DNA of 64,000 nt, taken from assembly GCA_933228675.1 (NCBI GenBank), contig OW121740.1, forward strand, positions 131,854,799 through 131,918,798, in the 5' to 3' direction. Positions 1 to 11,466 of this stretch are shown one piece after another. Numbering within the stretch: the first letter of the stretch is position 1; each line of letters opens with the position of its first letter. The position numbers were made by a program, and so were the translations under genes. The notes beneath the pieces are model-generated. The model saw only the letters and a list, made by a program, of their open reading frames with translations. It had not been told where the DNA came from and did not search any database. This stretch comes from Stomorhina lunata (lineage: Eukaryota; Arthropoda; Insecta; Diptera; Rhiniidae).

Positions 1-146
1 ATGTTTCTGAAACCTTTGACAAATGAGTTACAATGTAGTAAAACCCATTTGTTACATATTGCTTAGAACATCCTTAAAGTATGCTACACAAATGTTTCTG
101 AAATATGTTGCATTTCGATCGATATCGAATGCGGTGATTGGGTCCT
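1..146 (+). mobile_element. TIR element family A, right end, cut by window edge
   Basis: The stretch ends with the family A right terminus: TTTCGATCGATATCGAATGC followed by GGTGATTGGGTCC, a decayed form of GGTAATTTGGCCCC. Upstream it carries the subterminal phrase seen in other copies ('tccttaaagtatgctacacaaatg'-like). The left terminus would lie outside the window. It is non-coding and non-autonomous. Family assignment comes from comparison with the full copies at 458, 1908, 8817 and 35489. Confidence 0.7.
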
Positions 147-457
147 AGATTGCGGTCATGATTTCTATAAAGGAAAAATGATAACATAAAAATACTTAAC
201 TAATCACATTGCGATCAAAATGTCCATACATAAAGCTCCTACTGCGAAAAGCAGCCTCTAACTCTGCAGATTATAGATATAAGCTATTCAGACATATGTG
301 AACCCATAGAAAACATTCTGAAAGATTTATATCGCTATTAAGACCCGATGTTTTGTTCGGCATGGCAGTCGGCTATAGTTTTGGAGGAGTAGGAGACCAT
401 TACAGAACTTTTCTGCTCGTTCCCTGTACTGTCATGCAAAGGAAGACTAGACAACCT

Positions 458-778
458 CAGGCCAAATTACGGCATTCGATATCGATCGAAAACTCAGACT
501 TTTAAGCGAATATTGTGAAGTATACTTTAGGGATGTACAAAGTTACTTCGAAGCAATACGTTTATTGAAATTTGATATCCATTTTGATTCGTTTTTAAAA
601 ATATATATTGTCCAATTAAAACTCTTTTACTACTGTTCATCTTTTGGCAAATAACTTCAAAAAATATGGTAAGCTGTGCATCTTTTAAATAGTTTTGATT
701 ATCCTTAAAGTATGCTATACAAATGTTTTGAAAATATCTAAGATTTCGATCGATATCGAATGCCGTAATTTGGTTCCT
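458..778 (+). mobile_element. TIR element family A, full-length MITE-like copy
   Basis: The left end reads GGCCAAATTACGGCATTCGA and the right end is its inverted counterpart, ending CCGTAATTTGGTTCC. Both contain the palindromic stretch ATCGATCG/CGATCGAT. The copy is about 320 bp and has no credible coding capacity. The ends resemble hAT-type CAGGGG termini in some copies, but no clear target-site duplication was found, so the superfamily is left open. Confidence 0.8.
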
Positions 779-980
779 GGCTGTCGCAGATATTGATGTA
801 GAAAAAGAGATTTGAAATCGATCACAACAGTTTAACGTTCCATAATATAACTGAGCTATACACAATGGACTTCATAGTGGGTCTGGTAGCCGCACAGTGG
901 TATTTCTTCATACATCGAAGTGAAAAAAATGGAAGTAGTGATCTTACATCGATAAAATTTTTCAAACTTGTTCACTTTTA

Positions 981-1056
<76 letters not shown>

Positions 1057-1907
1057 AATATTCAAAAAATTGTCGATATCCGTGGACTCCTTGAGGTACA
1101 TGTCTTGAATCCCCATTTTTCACCTATTTTTCTTCTTAATGTACAATCCACAATTCTCAAAAGAATTTGATGATATTCGGCACACGTTTATTAGTTAAAA
1201 AAAGGTCTACTAATTTTAGTTGGGATCACCATTTTTCACTTATTTTTTCTTCTCAACATATAACCCTCAATTCATGACATAATTAATTTCATGAAATTTG
1301 GTACACTTCCGTTAGATGACCCAAAAAAGAGCTCTATAAATTTTTTTTTAAAATCCGCCGGCACCTAAGGGTACCTGCCTTGGACTTACACTTAAATGCA
1401 ATTTGATTAAAAAGTTACGCCTAAATGACTGCAACACTTTTTGCTTAAATTATGCGTAACAATTTATGTGACTTTTTTCAGAAAATTTTAAACTTTGTTT
1501 AACGATAGCTAAATTTCGGTGAATTTTCTTCGTTCAATCTAAAGAAGAGACTTTTGCCTTTCACTTGGTTATGATGGCAACACCGAGCAAAGCCGAACCA
1601 ACTTACTTTTTATCCAAAGAAAAACGAACACGCTGAATTTTATAGAGCTTTTTTGATTTCCTGATACCTCCTTAACTATATACAAGATTAAGTTATTTTC
1701 TTCTGGAAACTAAAACGAAGGTTCTATGTATATCTTAGTTTAATCACATCAAGATTAAAGCTGTGAAACAATATTCGATGCATGAGCTACTAAGTTTGAT
1801 GAAAAATAAAAGTGGTGAAATTTTAGATCATTAATCACATTTCAGTACCTTTTTTATAACACATTATATAACTTTTTCTTGAAAACAATTAATGATCCTT
1901 AAAACCT
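779..1907. other. AT-rich unique DNA with a (TA)n microsatellite
   Basis: No gene is visible. A dinucleotide (TA)n run, with a few TACA interruptions, spans about 978-1051; open frames across it (Ile/Tyr alternation) are artefacts. Parts at 1080-1330 repeat a loose phrase about 'ccccatttttcacctattttt', which hints at an old degenerate duplication. The remainder is featureless AT-rich sequence. Confidence 0.6.
978..1051. repeat. (TA)n microsatellite
   Basis: Near-perfect alternation of T and A, interrupted once by 'ca' in the middle. Confidence 0.95.
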
Positions 1908-2216
1908 GGGGCCAAATTACCGCATTCGATATCGATCGGAAACTCAGACTTTTAAGCAAATATTGTGACGCATACTTTAGCGATGTTCAAAGTTACTTCG
2001 TTGCAAAAATTTTATTGAAATTTAGTATCCATTTTGATTTGTTTTTAAAAACATATAGTTCAATTAAAACTCTTTTACTATTGGTCATCGTTTCTCAAAT
2101 AACTACAAAGAAATATAGTAAATTGTGAATCTTTTAAATAATTTTGATTATCCTTATACAAATGTTTTCAAAATATCTAAGATTTCGATCGATATCGTAT
2201 GCGGTAATTAGGGCCC
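1908..2216 (+). mobile_element. TIR element family A, full-length copy
   Basis: The left end is GGGGCCAAATTACCGCATTC followed by GATATCGATCGG. The right end is GATTTCGATCGATATCGTAT followed by GCGGTAATTAGGGCCC. At 309 bp it is the best-preserved simple copy. Its interior is collinear with the copy at 458 (phrases such as 'ttaagcaaatattgtgacgcatacttta' and 'caattaaaactcttttacta'). It has no coding capacity. Confidence 0.85.
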
Positions 2217-4189
2217 TGGACTCTTCTCTTAAGAACTACATTATTAGATTTTTCAAAAGCGGTGGTCAAACCATAGGCACCATAGTGTGCCGCACTAACA
2301 TATTGTATATAAAACATGATCATAATGCAAATATTTGTGTATAGAAAAGTAGATCATGATCCTGATTAACACTTCTATATAGAAAAGATGTAGATAACAA
2401 TTTCTGTAAAAAAGCTGATGAAACTGTAATCAAAATTTCTATATAAAATTGGATCAAACGTTTGTACAATATTCGAGCATTCAGAGTTTCAAAATCTAAA
2501 AGTGTAAGCTTAAGAGTGAATATACGTAAGATTTCTCGGTGTGCGTGTGTCTGTCCATACATGTTCATGTGAGTGTATTTTGTTGCACACCTACTTTAAC
2601 CTTTAGAGGCGTTTAAAAATTAATCTTAATCTTTTCTAAATTACATTACAATGTTTTGTGTAAAGTTTTTGTTTCTTTGAAAACTTTTTTTTGTCAGTTC
2701 AAAAAGCCTTGTAGTAAGTGTAAGCTTTGTAGTTTATATATAATGTTAGGTTTTTTATTATTCTCTATGGTTTTATTGTTAAAGCTTTTTGTTGGTCTTT
2801 TGGCCATGTTTTAGTTTTGTTGTTTTTTTTTTTTTTTGAGACATTGTGGTTGCTCTTGGGAGTTTCTTTTTGTATTCCACAAAATGTTTCTTTCTTAAAG
2901 TCACTTCAAACCATGTTGTGGTAGTCCTCAATTAGTAATGTTTCGTACTCTCTTTTTTTTGGGCTCTAAGATGAATCGTTTTGTTAAGTTGATATGATGT
3001 AGAAGATAGTGCCAAAGATTTTGTTTTGCTAACAAACACAAATTTTGTTGGTTAAAGAAAACTAACAACCGAGACTATGGCTGCTTTTTTTTTGTAGGGG
3101 GTTTTAAGGCTTTTTCTGTTGGCCATCGGTGGTGGGAAATTATTTGATAGATAACAAAGTAAATTTGGGGGAAACAAAAAAAGTGTAGAAAAGTTTGTTA
3201 AACCGCATGTTTAATTTATATAATCTCGGATCAATTATCTTTTGGTAGAAAAACTAATGAAGTAAAATTTTGGCAAAAGGTAAAATTTTTCAAAAGTTGC
3301 CTTTTTCTAAACAACAATAGTTTAATCAAGCCTAAACTATTCTCATTAATTATTCAAATTTTAAATTACTAGAATTCCTACAATCTATATGCAAATTGTG
3401 TAAAACTCTTTAATTTTCTTTCAAATGTCTAAAGCCTTTATCAGATCTCATTTAAAACCAATTGTCCACATCCCATAAATTCTAATCAGTTTTAATGACA
3501 TGTAATTTGTTCATGTGTGTTGTGATTAAACTACAACTACACCATCCTTACAATATTTGCAATTTAAATAACTTCTTTTAAAAGGAAAGGAAAAAAAGCC
3601 CTTTTTCTACTGATTACTTTGTTCAGGGAACAAAAAGTGTGGAGTCAACACCACCAACCATCCAGCTTTATTATAACAATGATCAAAGGGAGAAGTACAA
3701 AAATTGCCTACAAAAAAATTTAAATATATTCTTAAGAAAGCAACAGTCATTTGAATCTGCATAAAAGAATTGCATGTAATCAAATTGTCTAGCAACAGCG
3801 ATTTAGCAAAATTGTAAAGTTTGCCTGTTACTTCAGGATTTGCACTTCTTTGCAATTATTTTCAAGTAGTAGAAGAAGAGACAAGGTTTGTTTAAAAGAT
3901 CGGCTAGATCTTTAAAGTAGTTAGTCATTGTAAAGTTGTTTATGTTATGTGATCTTCGGCATGTAAATGATGGCTGAAGATCAAAATAGAATCGACAAAA
4001 TTAAAAAAAAAAAATCTACATACACATGTTTCGAGATGTAGCGATTGAAGAATGTATCATTTTGTTATAGAAAAAAAAAATAGATTTGTGTATAAACTAA
4101 AAGGCTTAATATTTTTTTAAAATTTTTTTTAACGAGTTTAAGGTCTAAGAAAAGGCTATTTTGAAAAAATGTATAGATTAAAATTCTGT
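2217..4189. other. AT-rich host-like DNA
   Basis: No gene is supported. A decayed piece of the TGATCA/TCTATATAGA minisatellite lies at about 2340-2470. From 2560 to 3200 the sequence has the T-rich, GTTTTG-rich texture of fly intron or intergenic DNA, with several T runs. Between 3607 and 3855 an 82-codon minus-strand frame has no recognisable protein features and is not called. Confidence 0.5.
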
Positions 4190-4820
4190 TTAAAATTTCT
4201 ATATAGAGAAATTTATCAGACTATCAAAATTTCAATAGATGTATATAAAAAAGTTCATCAGACTTTAATTAAAATTTCTATATAGGAAAGTTAGACGGTG
4301 ATAAACCTTTTTCACATTGAAAAGTTAATCAGTTTGTGTTCAATATTTCTATATAGAAAAGTTAAGCAGACTGTGATCAATAGTTTTATATAGAAAATTT
4401 TAACAGATTGTGATCAACATTCCATATATAGAAAAGTTTGTCAGACTATAGTCAATATTTCTATACAGAAAAGTTGGTCAGACTATGATCAACATTTCCA
4501 TATAAAAAAATTGGTCAGAGCGTGATCAAACTATAATCAAAATTTCTATATAGGAAAGTTTGTCAGATTGTGATCAACATTTCTATATATAAAAGGGGAT
4601 CAGGCTGTGTTCAATATTTCTATATAAACAAGCTGTTCAAAACGTAATCAATATTTCTATTGTATATAGAAAAATTGATTAGAATATGATCAACATTTCT
4701 ATTTAGAAAAGTTCATCTGACTATTATCATCATTGAAAAGTTGATCAGACTGTGATCAATATTTGTATCTCATTTATATCGAAATGTTGATCAGAAATGT
4801 TGATCAGACAGAAAAAATGA
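4190..4820. repeat. Degenerate minisatellite with TCTATATAGA and TGATCA dyads
   Basis: About 14 diverged units of roughly 38-48 bp are present. Each combines 'atttctatatagaaaag' with 'ttgatcagactgtgatcaa'. Both halves are palindromic (TTCTATATAGAA and TGATCA). The run ends directly at the left terminus of the family A element at 4822. A few decayed units also occur at about 2340-2470. Confidence 0.85.
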
Positions 4821-4821
4821 T

Positions 4822-6274
4822 CAGGAGCCATATCGCCGAAATCGATATCGATCGAAAACTCAGACTTTTAAGCAAATATTGTATAGCATACCATAGGGAT
4901 TTTCAAAATACTTAATTTTGCAAAAAGTATAATTAAATTTGATATCTTAATATATCCGTTTTTATGTCAAAACAAAGAAATTTAAAAGAAATTCTAAAAC
5001 TTTTGACAAATAAGTTACAAAAAATTTTCTATAGACAATTTTTTTATGAAAAATTTTTCTATAGAAAATTTCTTTAAAGAAAATTTTTTTATCAAAAATT
5101 TTTCCATAGAAAATTTTTTGATAAAATTTTTTTTATGAAAATTTTTTCTATAGAAAATTGCTTGATAAAAAATTTTTCTATAGAAAATTTTGTATCAAAA
5201 ATGTTTGTATAGAAAATTTTTTTTGTCAATATCTTTTCTATAGAAAATTGTTTTGTCAAAAATTTTTCTATAGAAAATTTTTTTATCAAACTTTTTTTTG
5301 AAAATTTTTTAATTAAAAAGTTTTCTATAGAAAATTTTTTATCAAAAATTTTTTTATAGAAAAATTTTTTATCAAAATTGTTTTTTATAAAAATTTTTTT
5401 TATCAAACATTTTTTATAGCAAATTTTTTCAACAAAAATTTTCAATAGAAAAAAATTTTTTCATCAAATTTTTTTTTTTTTTTAATTTTTTATAAAAAAT
5501 TTTTTGTATAGAAAATTTTTTATCAAACATTTTTCTTTAGAACATTTTTTTACCAACAATTTTTTTAGAAAATTTTTTTTATCAAAATTGTTTATTAGAA
5601 ACATTTTTTATCAAAAATGTTTCTAGAGAAAATTTTTTTGTCAAAAATTTTTCTTTATAAAATTTTTTTATCAAACTTTTTTTTTAAAAAATTTTTTTAC
5701 AAAAATTTTTCTAAAAAAAAAAATTTTATTAAATATTTTGCGATAGAAAATTTTCTATCGAAAATGTATAGAAAATTTTTTCATCAAAAATTTTGTTACA
5801 ATTTTTTTACAAAAAATTTTTTTATAAAAAAGTTTTTTATAAAAATTTTTCTTTAGAACTTTTTTTTACCAAAACTTTTATATTGAAAATTTTTTTATCA
5901 AAAAATTTTCTATAAAAAAATTTTTTATCGAACATTTTTCTACAGTAAATTTTTTTTATCAAAAATTTGTCTATAGATTTTATTTTTCAAAAGAAAAATT
6001 ATTCACAAAATTTTCTATAGAAGACTTTTTTAGCAAAAATTTTTTATAGAAAATTTGTTTATCAAAAAATTTTCTATAGAAAAGTGTTTTTTATTAAAAA
6101 TATGTCAATGGAAAATGATCGTGGAATTTATGAAAATTACCAAAAGTCTTCGGCTCATGGTGGTATATGCCTATCTTTAGTTTTATATTATTTAGATTGT
6201 CCTAAAAGTATGCCATACAAATGCATCTGAAATATCTTACCTTTCGATAGATATTGAATTCTGCGATTTGTCCC
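4822..6274 (+). mobile_element. TIR element family A containing a satellite array
   Basis: The left terminus is CAGGAGCCATATCGCCG followed by ATCGATATCGATCGAAAACT and the usual subterminal phrase. The right terminus is TTTCGATAGATATTGAATTC followed by TGCGATTTGTCCC, preceded by the usual 'tgtcctaaaagtatgccatac'. Between them, instead of the usual ~250 bp interior, is about 1.1 kb of dyad satellite (5028-6110). A second right half follows at 6275-6679. Confidence 0.75.
5028..6110. repeat. Dyad satellite array 1 (about 29-bp unit, TATCAAA linker)
   Basis: Tandem diverged units of the form CTATAGAAAATTTTTTATC followed by AAAAATTTTT. The core TTTTCTATAGAAAA is a perfect inverted repeat. Units vary by indels in the A and T runs. 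Open frames across the array (Lys/Phe/Ile/Asn only) merely translate the repeat. Confidence 0.9.
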
Positions 6275-6679
6275 AAGCCAGTTTTTATTTTCAAATTATT
6301 TTTATTAAAATTTTTTTTATCAAAAATTTTCCTATAGAAAATTTTTTATCAAAAAATTTTGTATAAAAAAAAAAATTTATCAAAAGTTTTTCTATAGAAA
6401 ATTTTTTTATCAAAAATTTTTCTATTGAAAATTCTAATTCTTTTTCTATCAAAAATGTTTCTATAGAAATTTTTTTATTAAAAATTTTCAATAGGAAAGT
6501 TTTTTAATTTGTGTATAGATAATGGTCGTGAAATTTAGGAAAATTACAAAAAGTCTTCGGCTCCTGGTGGTATTGACTGTCTTTTTTTTGTTTATATATA
6601 ATTTAGATTATCCCGTTATAAACAAAGCCTTCTGAAATATCTCGTATTTCGATCGATATTAAATGCGGCAATTTGACCT
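6275..6679 (+). repeat. Duplicated right half of the array-bearing family A element
   Basis: It contains a short array segment (6296-6515), then a block beginning 'aatggtcgtgaaatttagg' with 'cttcggctcctggtggtat', and a second family A right terminus (TTTCGATCGATATTAAATGC then GGCAATTTGACC). The same order occurs at about 6111-6274, so this looks like a ~405-bp tandem duplication of the array edge plus terminus. Confidence 0.7.
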
Positions 6680-8816
6680 ATGTCAGTGCTAGCCTTATAT
6701 GACATCACCTTGTTAATTTAATGACTTAAACATCCAATGAGTAAGTAGTTCGTATTAAATATTTTGCTGTTTATGCCATTAGTTAGCAATGAAAGTTTTG
6801 CTTACTCAAGTCCTTACTTTTCGTACAATTGGTAAGTACATGCCTCTATTGATATCAACATGTTGATGTGATGGCTTAAATATTCGTATTCAATACATAC
6901 TTTAGCTGCTTATGTCATTATTTGGTAATGGAAAGATTTACTTGGAAGTTTGTAAAGTTTTTGTTTGGTCTATTAGAGTAAAATATCAGATACCAGATTT
7001 CAAATTTTGTCTATATTTTTGTCTTTTGATGTATCTTTATTTAGATTCAGTTCGAACTACAGTCTGGCTGTCAATTTCTTGATAAAAGTGACGACGACTT
7101 TAAAATTTTTTGATCGACAATCACTCAATTGTAAAAAAGGTCTCCGCAGAGGAATGTGGTAATATTACAGCTCTTAATATAAACCTGATGTCTGGAAATA
7201 TCTTGGCTTGTCTGTCCGTCTGTCTGCCTTTCTAGTTGTCTAACAAATTAGTTGCCATCTATATATATATATATATTTCTGTCACAGTTTTAGATTGATT
7301 AAATTTTTGTTGCGATCTCCTCCATAAGCGAAGAAATGCGTTGCATTAGGGAGCAAATATTATACATGTTACTTCATTTCAATTCAGTTGTTGTTTCTTT
7401 TCTTTTTTTACAACAATTTGTTTTGACATTTAATTGATGTATGCATGAATGCAACAATATGGTTGCATACATTACAAGAAAACTATAAAATAAAATGAGG
7501 GTATGTATTCGTATGTCTAACGTATGTATATGTATGTTTGGAAGTGTGTAACGGAAATGATTGCCTTACATTAATTCATAATGAATTATTTATAATATAA
7601 ACAAATGAACACATACTTAGCCATAGACATACATACACATATGTATGTATGTTAGCATGTTTGTACTTACACATGTAACTACAATATGTGAACAATAAAT
7701 ATGAGGTTTTGATGTTTTGACTTTTTGAAAATGCGGAAGACTTTCGTTCAATATATCCAGCAAATGGCGATATATGAACTAAAACACTAAAATTTGTATA
7801 TTCTGGTATAAAAAATTAAAAATACTGATTATAGTAAATCCACACCCAAAACATTTACATAAGTTGTTGAACATTTTTTTTGTCAAAGAAGGTGGGCTGG
7901 TGATTTTTTAAGTCAATTGGTATTTAAAGAATGTCCACATTGACAAACTTGGAGCCTTAAACTCTTAAACCAACTAAAAATCTTACAAAATATATAGCAC
8001 ACATTGCAGGCTTACTATATTTTCAAAAAGTATAGCCTATCTTCAGGCTTTTTGATATATTTAATATTTCAAATTTACTGTAGCGTTTAACAAATTCGCT
8101 ATATAATTTCTCTTATTTTTTCCACGCTTCACTTTCATTAGTTTTAACAATTTATTTATATATTAATAATACTCGTTTAATTTTTTTTATATTAATAGCT
8201 GCAGTTGTTGTTAAATGCATGAAATTAAAAAAATAAATTATTAAATTATACCAAATAGCAAATATTTTCATGTACATTTATGGAAATTGTTTGAATATTT
8301 AGAGGGTGTTGTTTTGCATGTTTTTATGAAATTTACAATTTTAATTGCGCTTTTAATTTGTTGTCTATGACTTTCAGTTATAAATCGTGATGAAATGCTT
8401 TGAGCTTCATAATGTTTAAATTTATTTTTTTTGTTGACTTAAATAGATTGTAATTTACTGTTAAGAAAAAAAAAAATATGATGAGTTAATATAAATTGCA
8501 GAAAGGTTTTAATTGGTTTTTAGTGCGAATGAAAGGTATTAAATTAAAAAAGATACTCCGAAAGTTTTGCTCTATTGAAAGTCGCTTCAATAACTTTTAA
8601 TTTAAATTGGGTTAAGCTCTCAGGGGATTGGTCCTACTGATGCTACGTATAGTATTGAAACTAGGATATAGGTGGGAGAATAGAGGGAGTAGCATTAGTG
8701 AACATAGGACATGAACTCTTCTATATTGCAACTTAAAGGAAAAATTTCAGCTGAGAAGTTTAATGGCTAAAGAGCGATTTTTTCTTAGCGTTACCTCCAC
8801 TACAAAGGAATGAAAT
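6680..8816. other. AT-rich host-like intergenic/intronic DNA
   Basis: No coding region is supported. Present are a short (TA)n run at 7259-7275, a palindromic tetranucleotide stretch of ACAT/ATGT repeats near 7627-7652, and sequence of ordinary fly non-coding texture. At 6725-6930 a loose duplication can be seen around 'gttatgccattagttagcaatg' and 'cttatgtcattatttggtaatg'. Confidence 0.5.
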
Positions 8817-9143
8817 CAGGGGCCTAATCGCCGCATTTGATGTCGATCGAAATGTAACATATCTCAGAAACATTTGTGTAGCATACTAAATCATATTAAA
8901 TCTAAATCATATAAGTATAACATAAAAGGTTCACTACATTGTAACTAATTTACCAAAACTTTACTATAAAATAATTAAATTTAAATTAAATATTTTCATA
9001 AACAAACGGATATGTTTAGATATCAAATTTTATAAAACCTTTTTCAAAATAAATTATTTTGAAAATCCCTAAGGTATGCTACACAATTTTTTTTAAAAAG
9101 TCTGAGTTTTCGATCGATAATGAATGCCGCAAATTGGCATTTG
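8817..9143 (+). mobile_element. TIR element family A copy
   Basis: The left end is CAGGGGCCTAATCGCCGCAT followed by TTGATGTCGATCG. The right end is TTTTCGATCGATAATGAATG then CCGCAAATTGGC. The interior carries 'ttgtgtagcatac' near the left end and 'ggtatgctacacaa' near the right, so inverted similarity continues beyond the TIR. About 327 bp, non-coding. Confidence 0.75.
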
Positions 9144-9589
9144 ATTGAAAAACGAGTAATTTCGTTATTCCAACAGTAGTAGTTTGGTGATAGTCGAGAT
9201 ATTTTGAGACCTCCAGAACTTATTGAGAATACCAAAAGTATGCTTTACTTTGTATGTTATATTTTGGATATCTTTTTCAACATGTGGTAAATTGTAGGCT
9301 CATGCTCGCAGTAATTGCTTGGAAATGGCTATAGAGGAGGTAGAAGAGGTATAGCAATAGTTTAAAGATCATCTGTAGTTTGTAACTTTTGCTAACTCAT
9401 CTGCTCATTAGATGACCAACTCGTTGAGTCATTGCTACGTCAAAGCTGATATTAAATTCAGTAAGATAAAATCAAGAGTCTTAACTGCAGCTTGACAGAG
9501 GCTACATTTTTTTCTGATATCTTCGAGGATGTTGTATTTTGGCCAATCTGCAACATTCTGTAACCTCACTGCGGTATTTACCTGTAGGT
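9144..9589. other. Unassigned sequence upstream of the RT remnant
   Basis: This stretch is less AT-rich than its surroundings and abuts a decayed reverse transcriptase. It could be a more degraded 5' part of the same retroelement, but no conserved motif could be read here. Confidence 0.3.
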
Positions 9590-10873
9590 CTTTAAAATAG
9601 ACCACGAAATCTGTTCTTAAGTCGAAAGCAATCAATTAAAAAATCAATATACCGTATGTAAGCAGCAGTTCCGGCCGGAGTAAGGCAATGATGTATCTCG
9701 TGACCTATACTTTGTATCCATGTCATCGCAATATAATGCGCACTGCTTTGAATGGTAGACGCGAAATCCAGTGGACACCATTTGAACAACTCGAGGACTT
9801 GGAATATGCTGATGACGTATGTCTTCTAAGCCAAAACTCGGGCCACCTTAAAGAAAATACTAACGCTATTAGTATCACTGTTAAATCTCGGGCAGTTGAG
9901 CTGGAAATCAATGTTTCCAAGACAAGGATTATGCCTGGAGGCTATGGCGCAAGCCCGTCAAAACACATCAATGTGGATAACAAGGTAATTGAATATGTAC
10001 TTATCATTATCTAGGCAGTTTGGTACCTGCGAAAGGTGGCACCGACGAGGATATTTGGCATTCTCCGAGCTATTTGAAAATCTGGGCAAATAACAAGTAC
10101 AAGCAAGTAACTAATATAGAACTCGAATGTCGGATCCATCCTGTATTTCTTGTCATCGACAATATAATGGACACTCTTTAAACAACTCGAGAACTTGAAG
10201 TATGCTGATGACATACATATGCCTTGTAAGCCAAAGGTCAGGCGACCTTTAAGAAAATACTAACGCTATCACTGTTGAATTTCGGGCAGTTGGGCTAACA
10301 CACATCAATGTGCATAACGAGGTCATTGGATTTGTAGGTACCTTTAATTCTCTTGGATGTTTGGTATCTAAAAAAGGGTGGAGCCAAGGAGGTATTGAAT
10401 TGCGTACTATCAAGGAAAAATTCGGTATTCTCCGAGCTATTTGGAAATCTTTGTAAATATCAACAACAACCAAGTTACGAATATAAAACTCGAGCGTCAA
10501 ATCCATCCACCTTGGAAACGCACAAATGCCATCGACTAACGTCTGTGAACTAGCAAACAAATGCTTGCAGTAAATCCCTACTTATGGTGACCTCATAAGA
10601 AAAGAAGATCTATTTAACGCGACAAATCAAATCTCTGCATCTATAGAGGTATGTATAGGCCACATACTTCGAAGGCCAAATAATAACATTGCTCGACAAC
10701 CGCTTCGTTTAAGTCCACAGGGAGGGGCACCTGCTTGAAAGGGGAGAAGGTCAATTGATGCGGAGTTGCAATCATCAATCTATAAGGTAGAATGAGGTAT
10801 TCTAACATCTTGCAATAGAGTCCGATATAAAAGGATGGGCGAGGGGATATGCTTCACTGGAAGTCAAGGATAA
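9590..10873 (+). pseudogene. Decayed RTE/LOA-like non-LTR reverse transcriptase
   Basis: Several frames together read a non-LTR retrotransposon reverse transcriptase in collinear order. First come GVRQ-like remains near 9675. Then, in one frame (9688-10014), EQLEDLEYADDVCLLSQ has the catalytic YADD motif, followed by LEINVSKTR (motif D-like). A second, partly duplicated copy of that segment follows at 10140-10330. Then come 'FNSLGCLVSKKGG' (motif E region, ~10345), 'EDLFNATNQISASIEVCIGHILRRPNNNIARQPLRLSPQG' in pieces (10590-10725), and a C-terminus ICFTGSQG with stop at 10871-10873. Frameshifts and stops interrupt it throughout, so it is dead. The 'GHxLRxPxxxIARQ' tail is typical of RTE/LOA-group elements; the exact clade is uncertain. 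A GAA-rich tail follows the stop. Confidence 0.75.
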
Positions 10874-11118
10874 CAGAAGAAGAAAAAGAAGAAGCAATTC
10901 CAATCTGGTAGAAGTACATAGATGATGCATACGTACATAATTCCCACGATATTTCAATTGGAACAAGGGGTACTTCTCTCAGACAATGAGCTGCATTCGA
11001 TTCTATTTTTAGACTCATTGAAAGGGACCTAAGTTTTAACTCCGGCTCCAAACGGAAAATGCATTAGTTTTACATTGCCCAATACTCAATAATCAGTGGC
11101 TAGCTAAGTTATGAGGTG

Positions 11119-11219
11119 AACCGCCACTTTTTTTGAAAATTTATTTTTTCAAGTGGGTCGAACTTGAGAGCTCTGGTATGCTAGGCGGATGACTAACCTG
11201 CTATACCACGGCGGTTTAC
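11119..11219 (-). repeat. tRNA-like sequence (possible SINE head or tRNA pseudogene)
   Basis: On the minus strand, TGGTATAGCAGGTTAG resembles a pol III A box. CTCAAGTTCGACCCACTTG resembles a B box inside a T-arm with a CAAG/CTTG stem. AACCGCC at the 5' side can pair with GGCGGTT at the 3' side like an acceptor stem, but about 25 AT-rich bases separate the T-arm from the 3' strand. It resembles a diverged tRNA-Val/Ala-type body. It is not a functional tRNA as it stands. Confidence 0.4.
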
Positions 11220-11460
11220 AATATATATGATCCGTCAGTAAAAAAATTGCTTCTATGAAATTTGATGTATCTGAAATGCTAGCAAAAAAAAATCCCTTCC
11301 ATAATTTAAAAGTTATTCATAATTTTCAATCACCCATAATCCTTCAACATGTTGCTAAACACAAAATCTGTCCGACTATGCAACTTCTTAAAATAACATT
11401 TATCATACTCAAAATGACACCAGAAATAGATAAAGTATGAAAAGAAGGAAAATAAAAAGA

Positions 11461-11466
11461 ACTTAC
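11461..11466 (-). promoter_or_regulatory. Splice donor (GTAAGT)
   Basis: The minus strand reads GGAAGTG|GTAAGT, a consensus 5' splice site. It ends the open coding exon in phase 1. The protein reading beyond it turns hydrophobic and AT-driven, as expected for intron. Confidence 0.8.

Noticed and set aside
856..1170. Frames with Tyr-Ile runs on both strands
   Set aside because: They read through the (TA)n microsatellite.
5092..5445. 117-codon minus-strand frame rich in Lys/Phe/Ile
   Set aside because: Lies wholly in dyad array 1; composition is dictated by the AT-rich repeat.
5028..6110. CRISPR-like appearance of regularly spaced palindromes
   Set aside because: Spacers are not unique, units are contiguous and diverged, and the genome is eukaryotic.
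11330..11466. C-terminal extension of the host exon frame
   Set aside because: Follows a consensus splice donor; Phe-rich, AT-driven residues look intronic.
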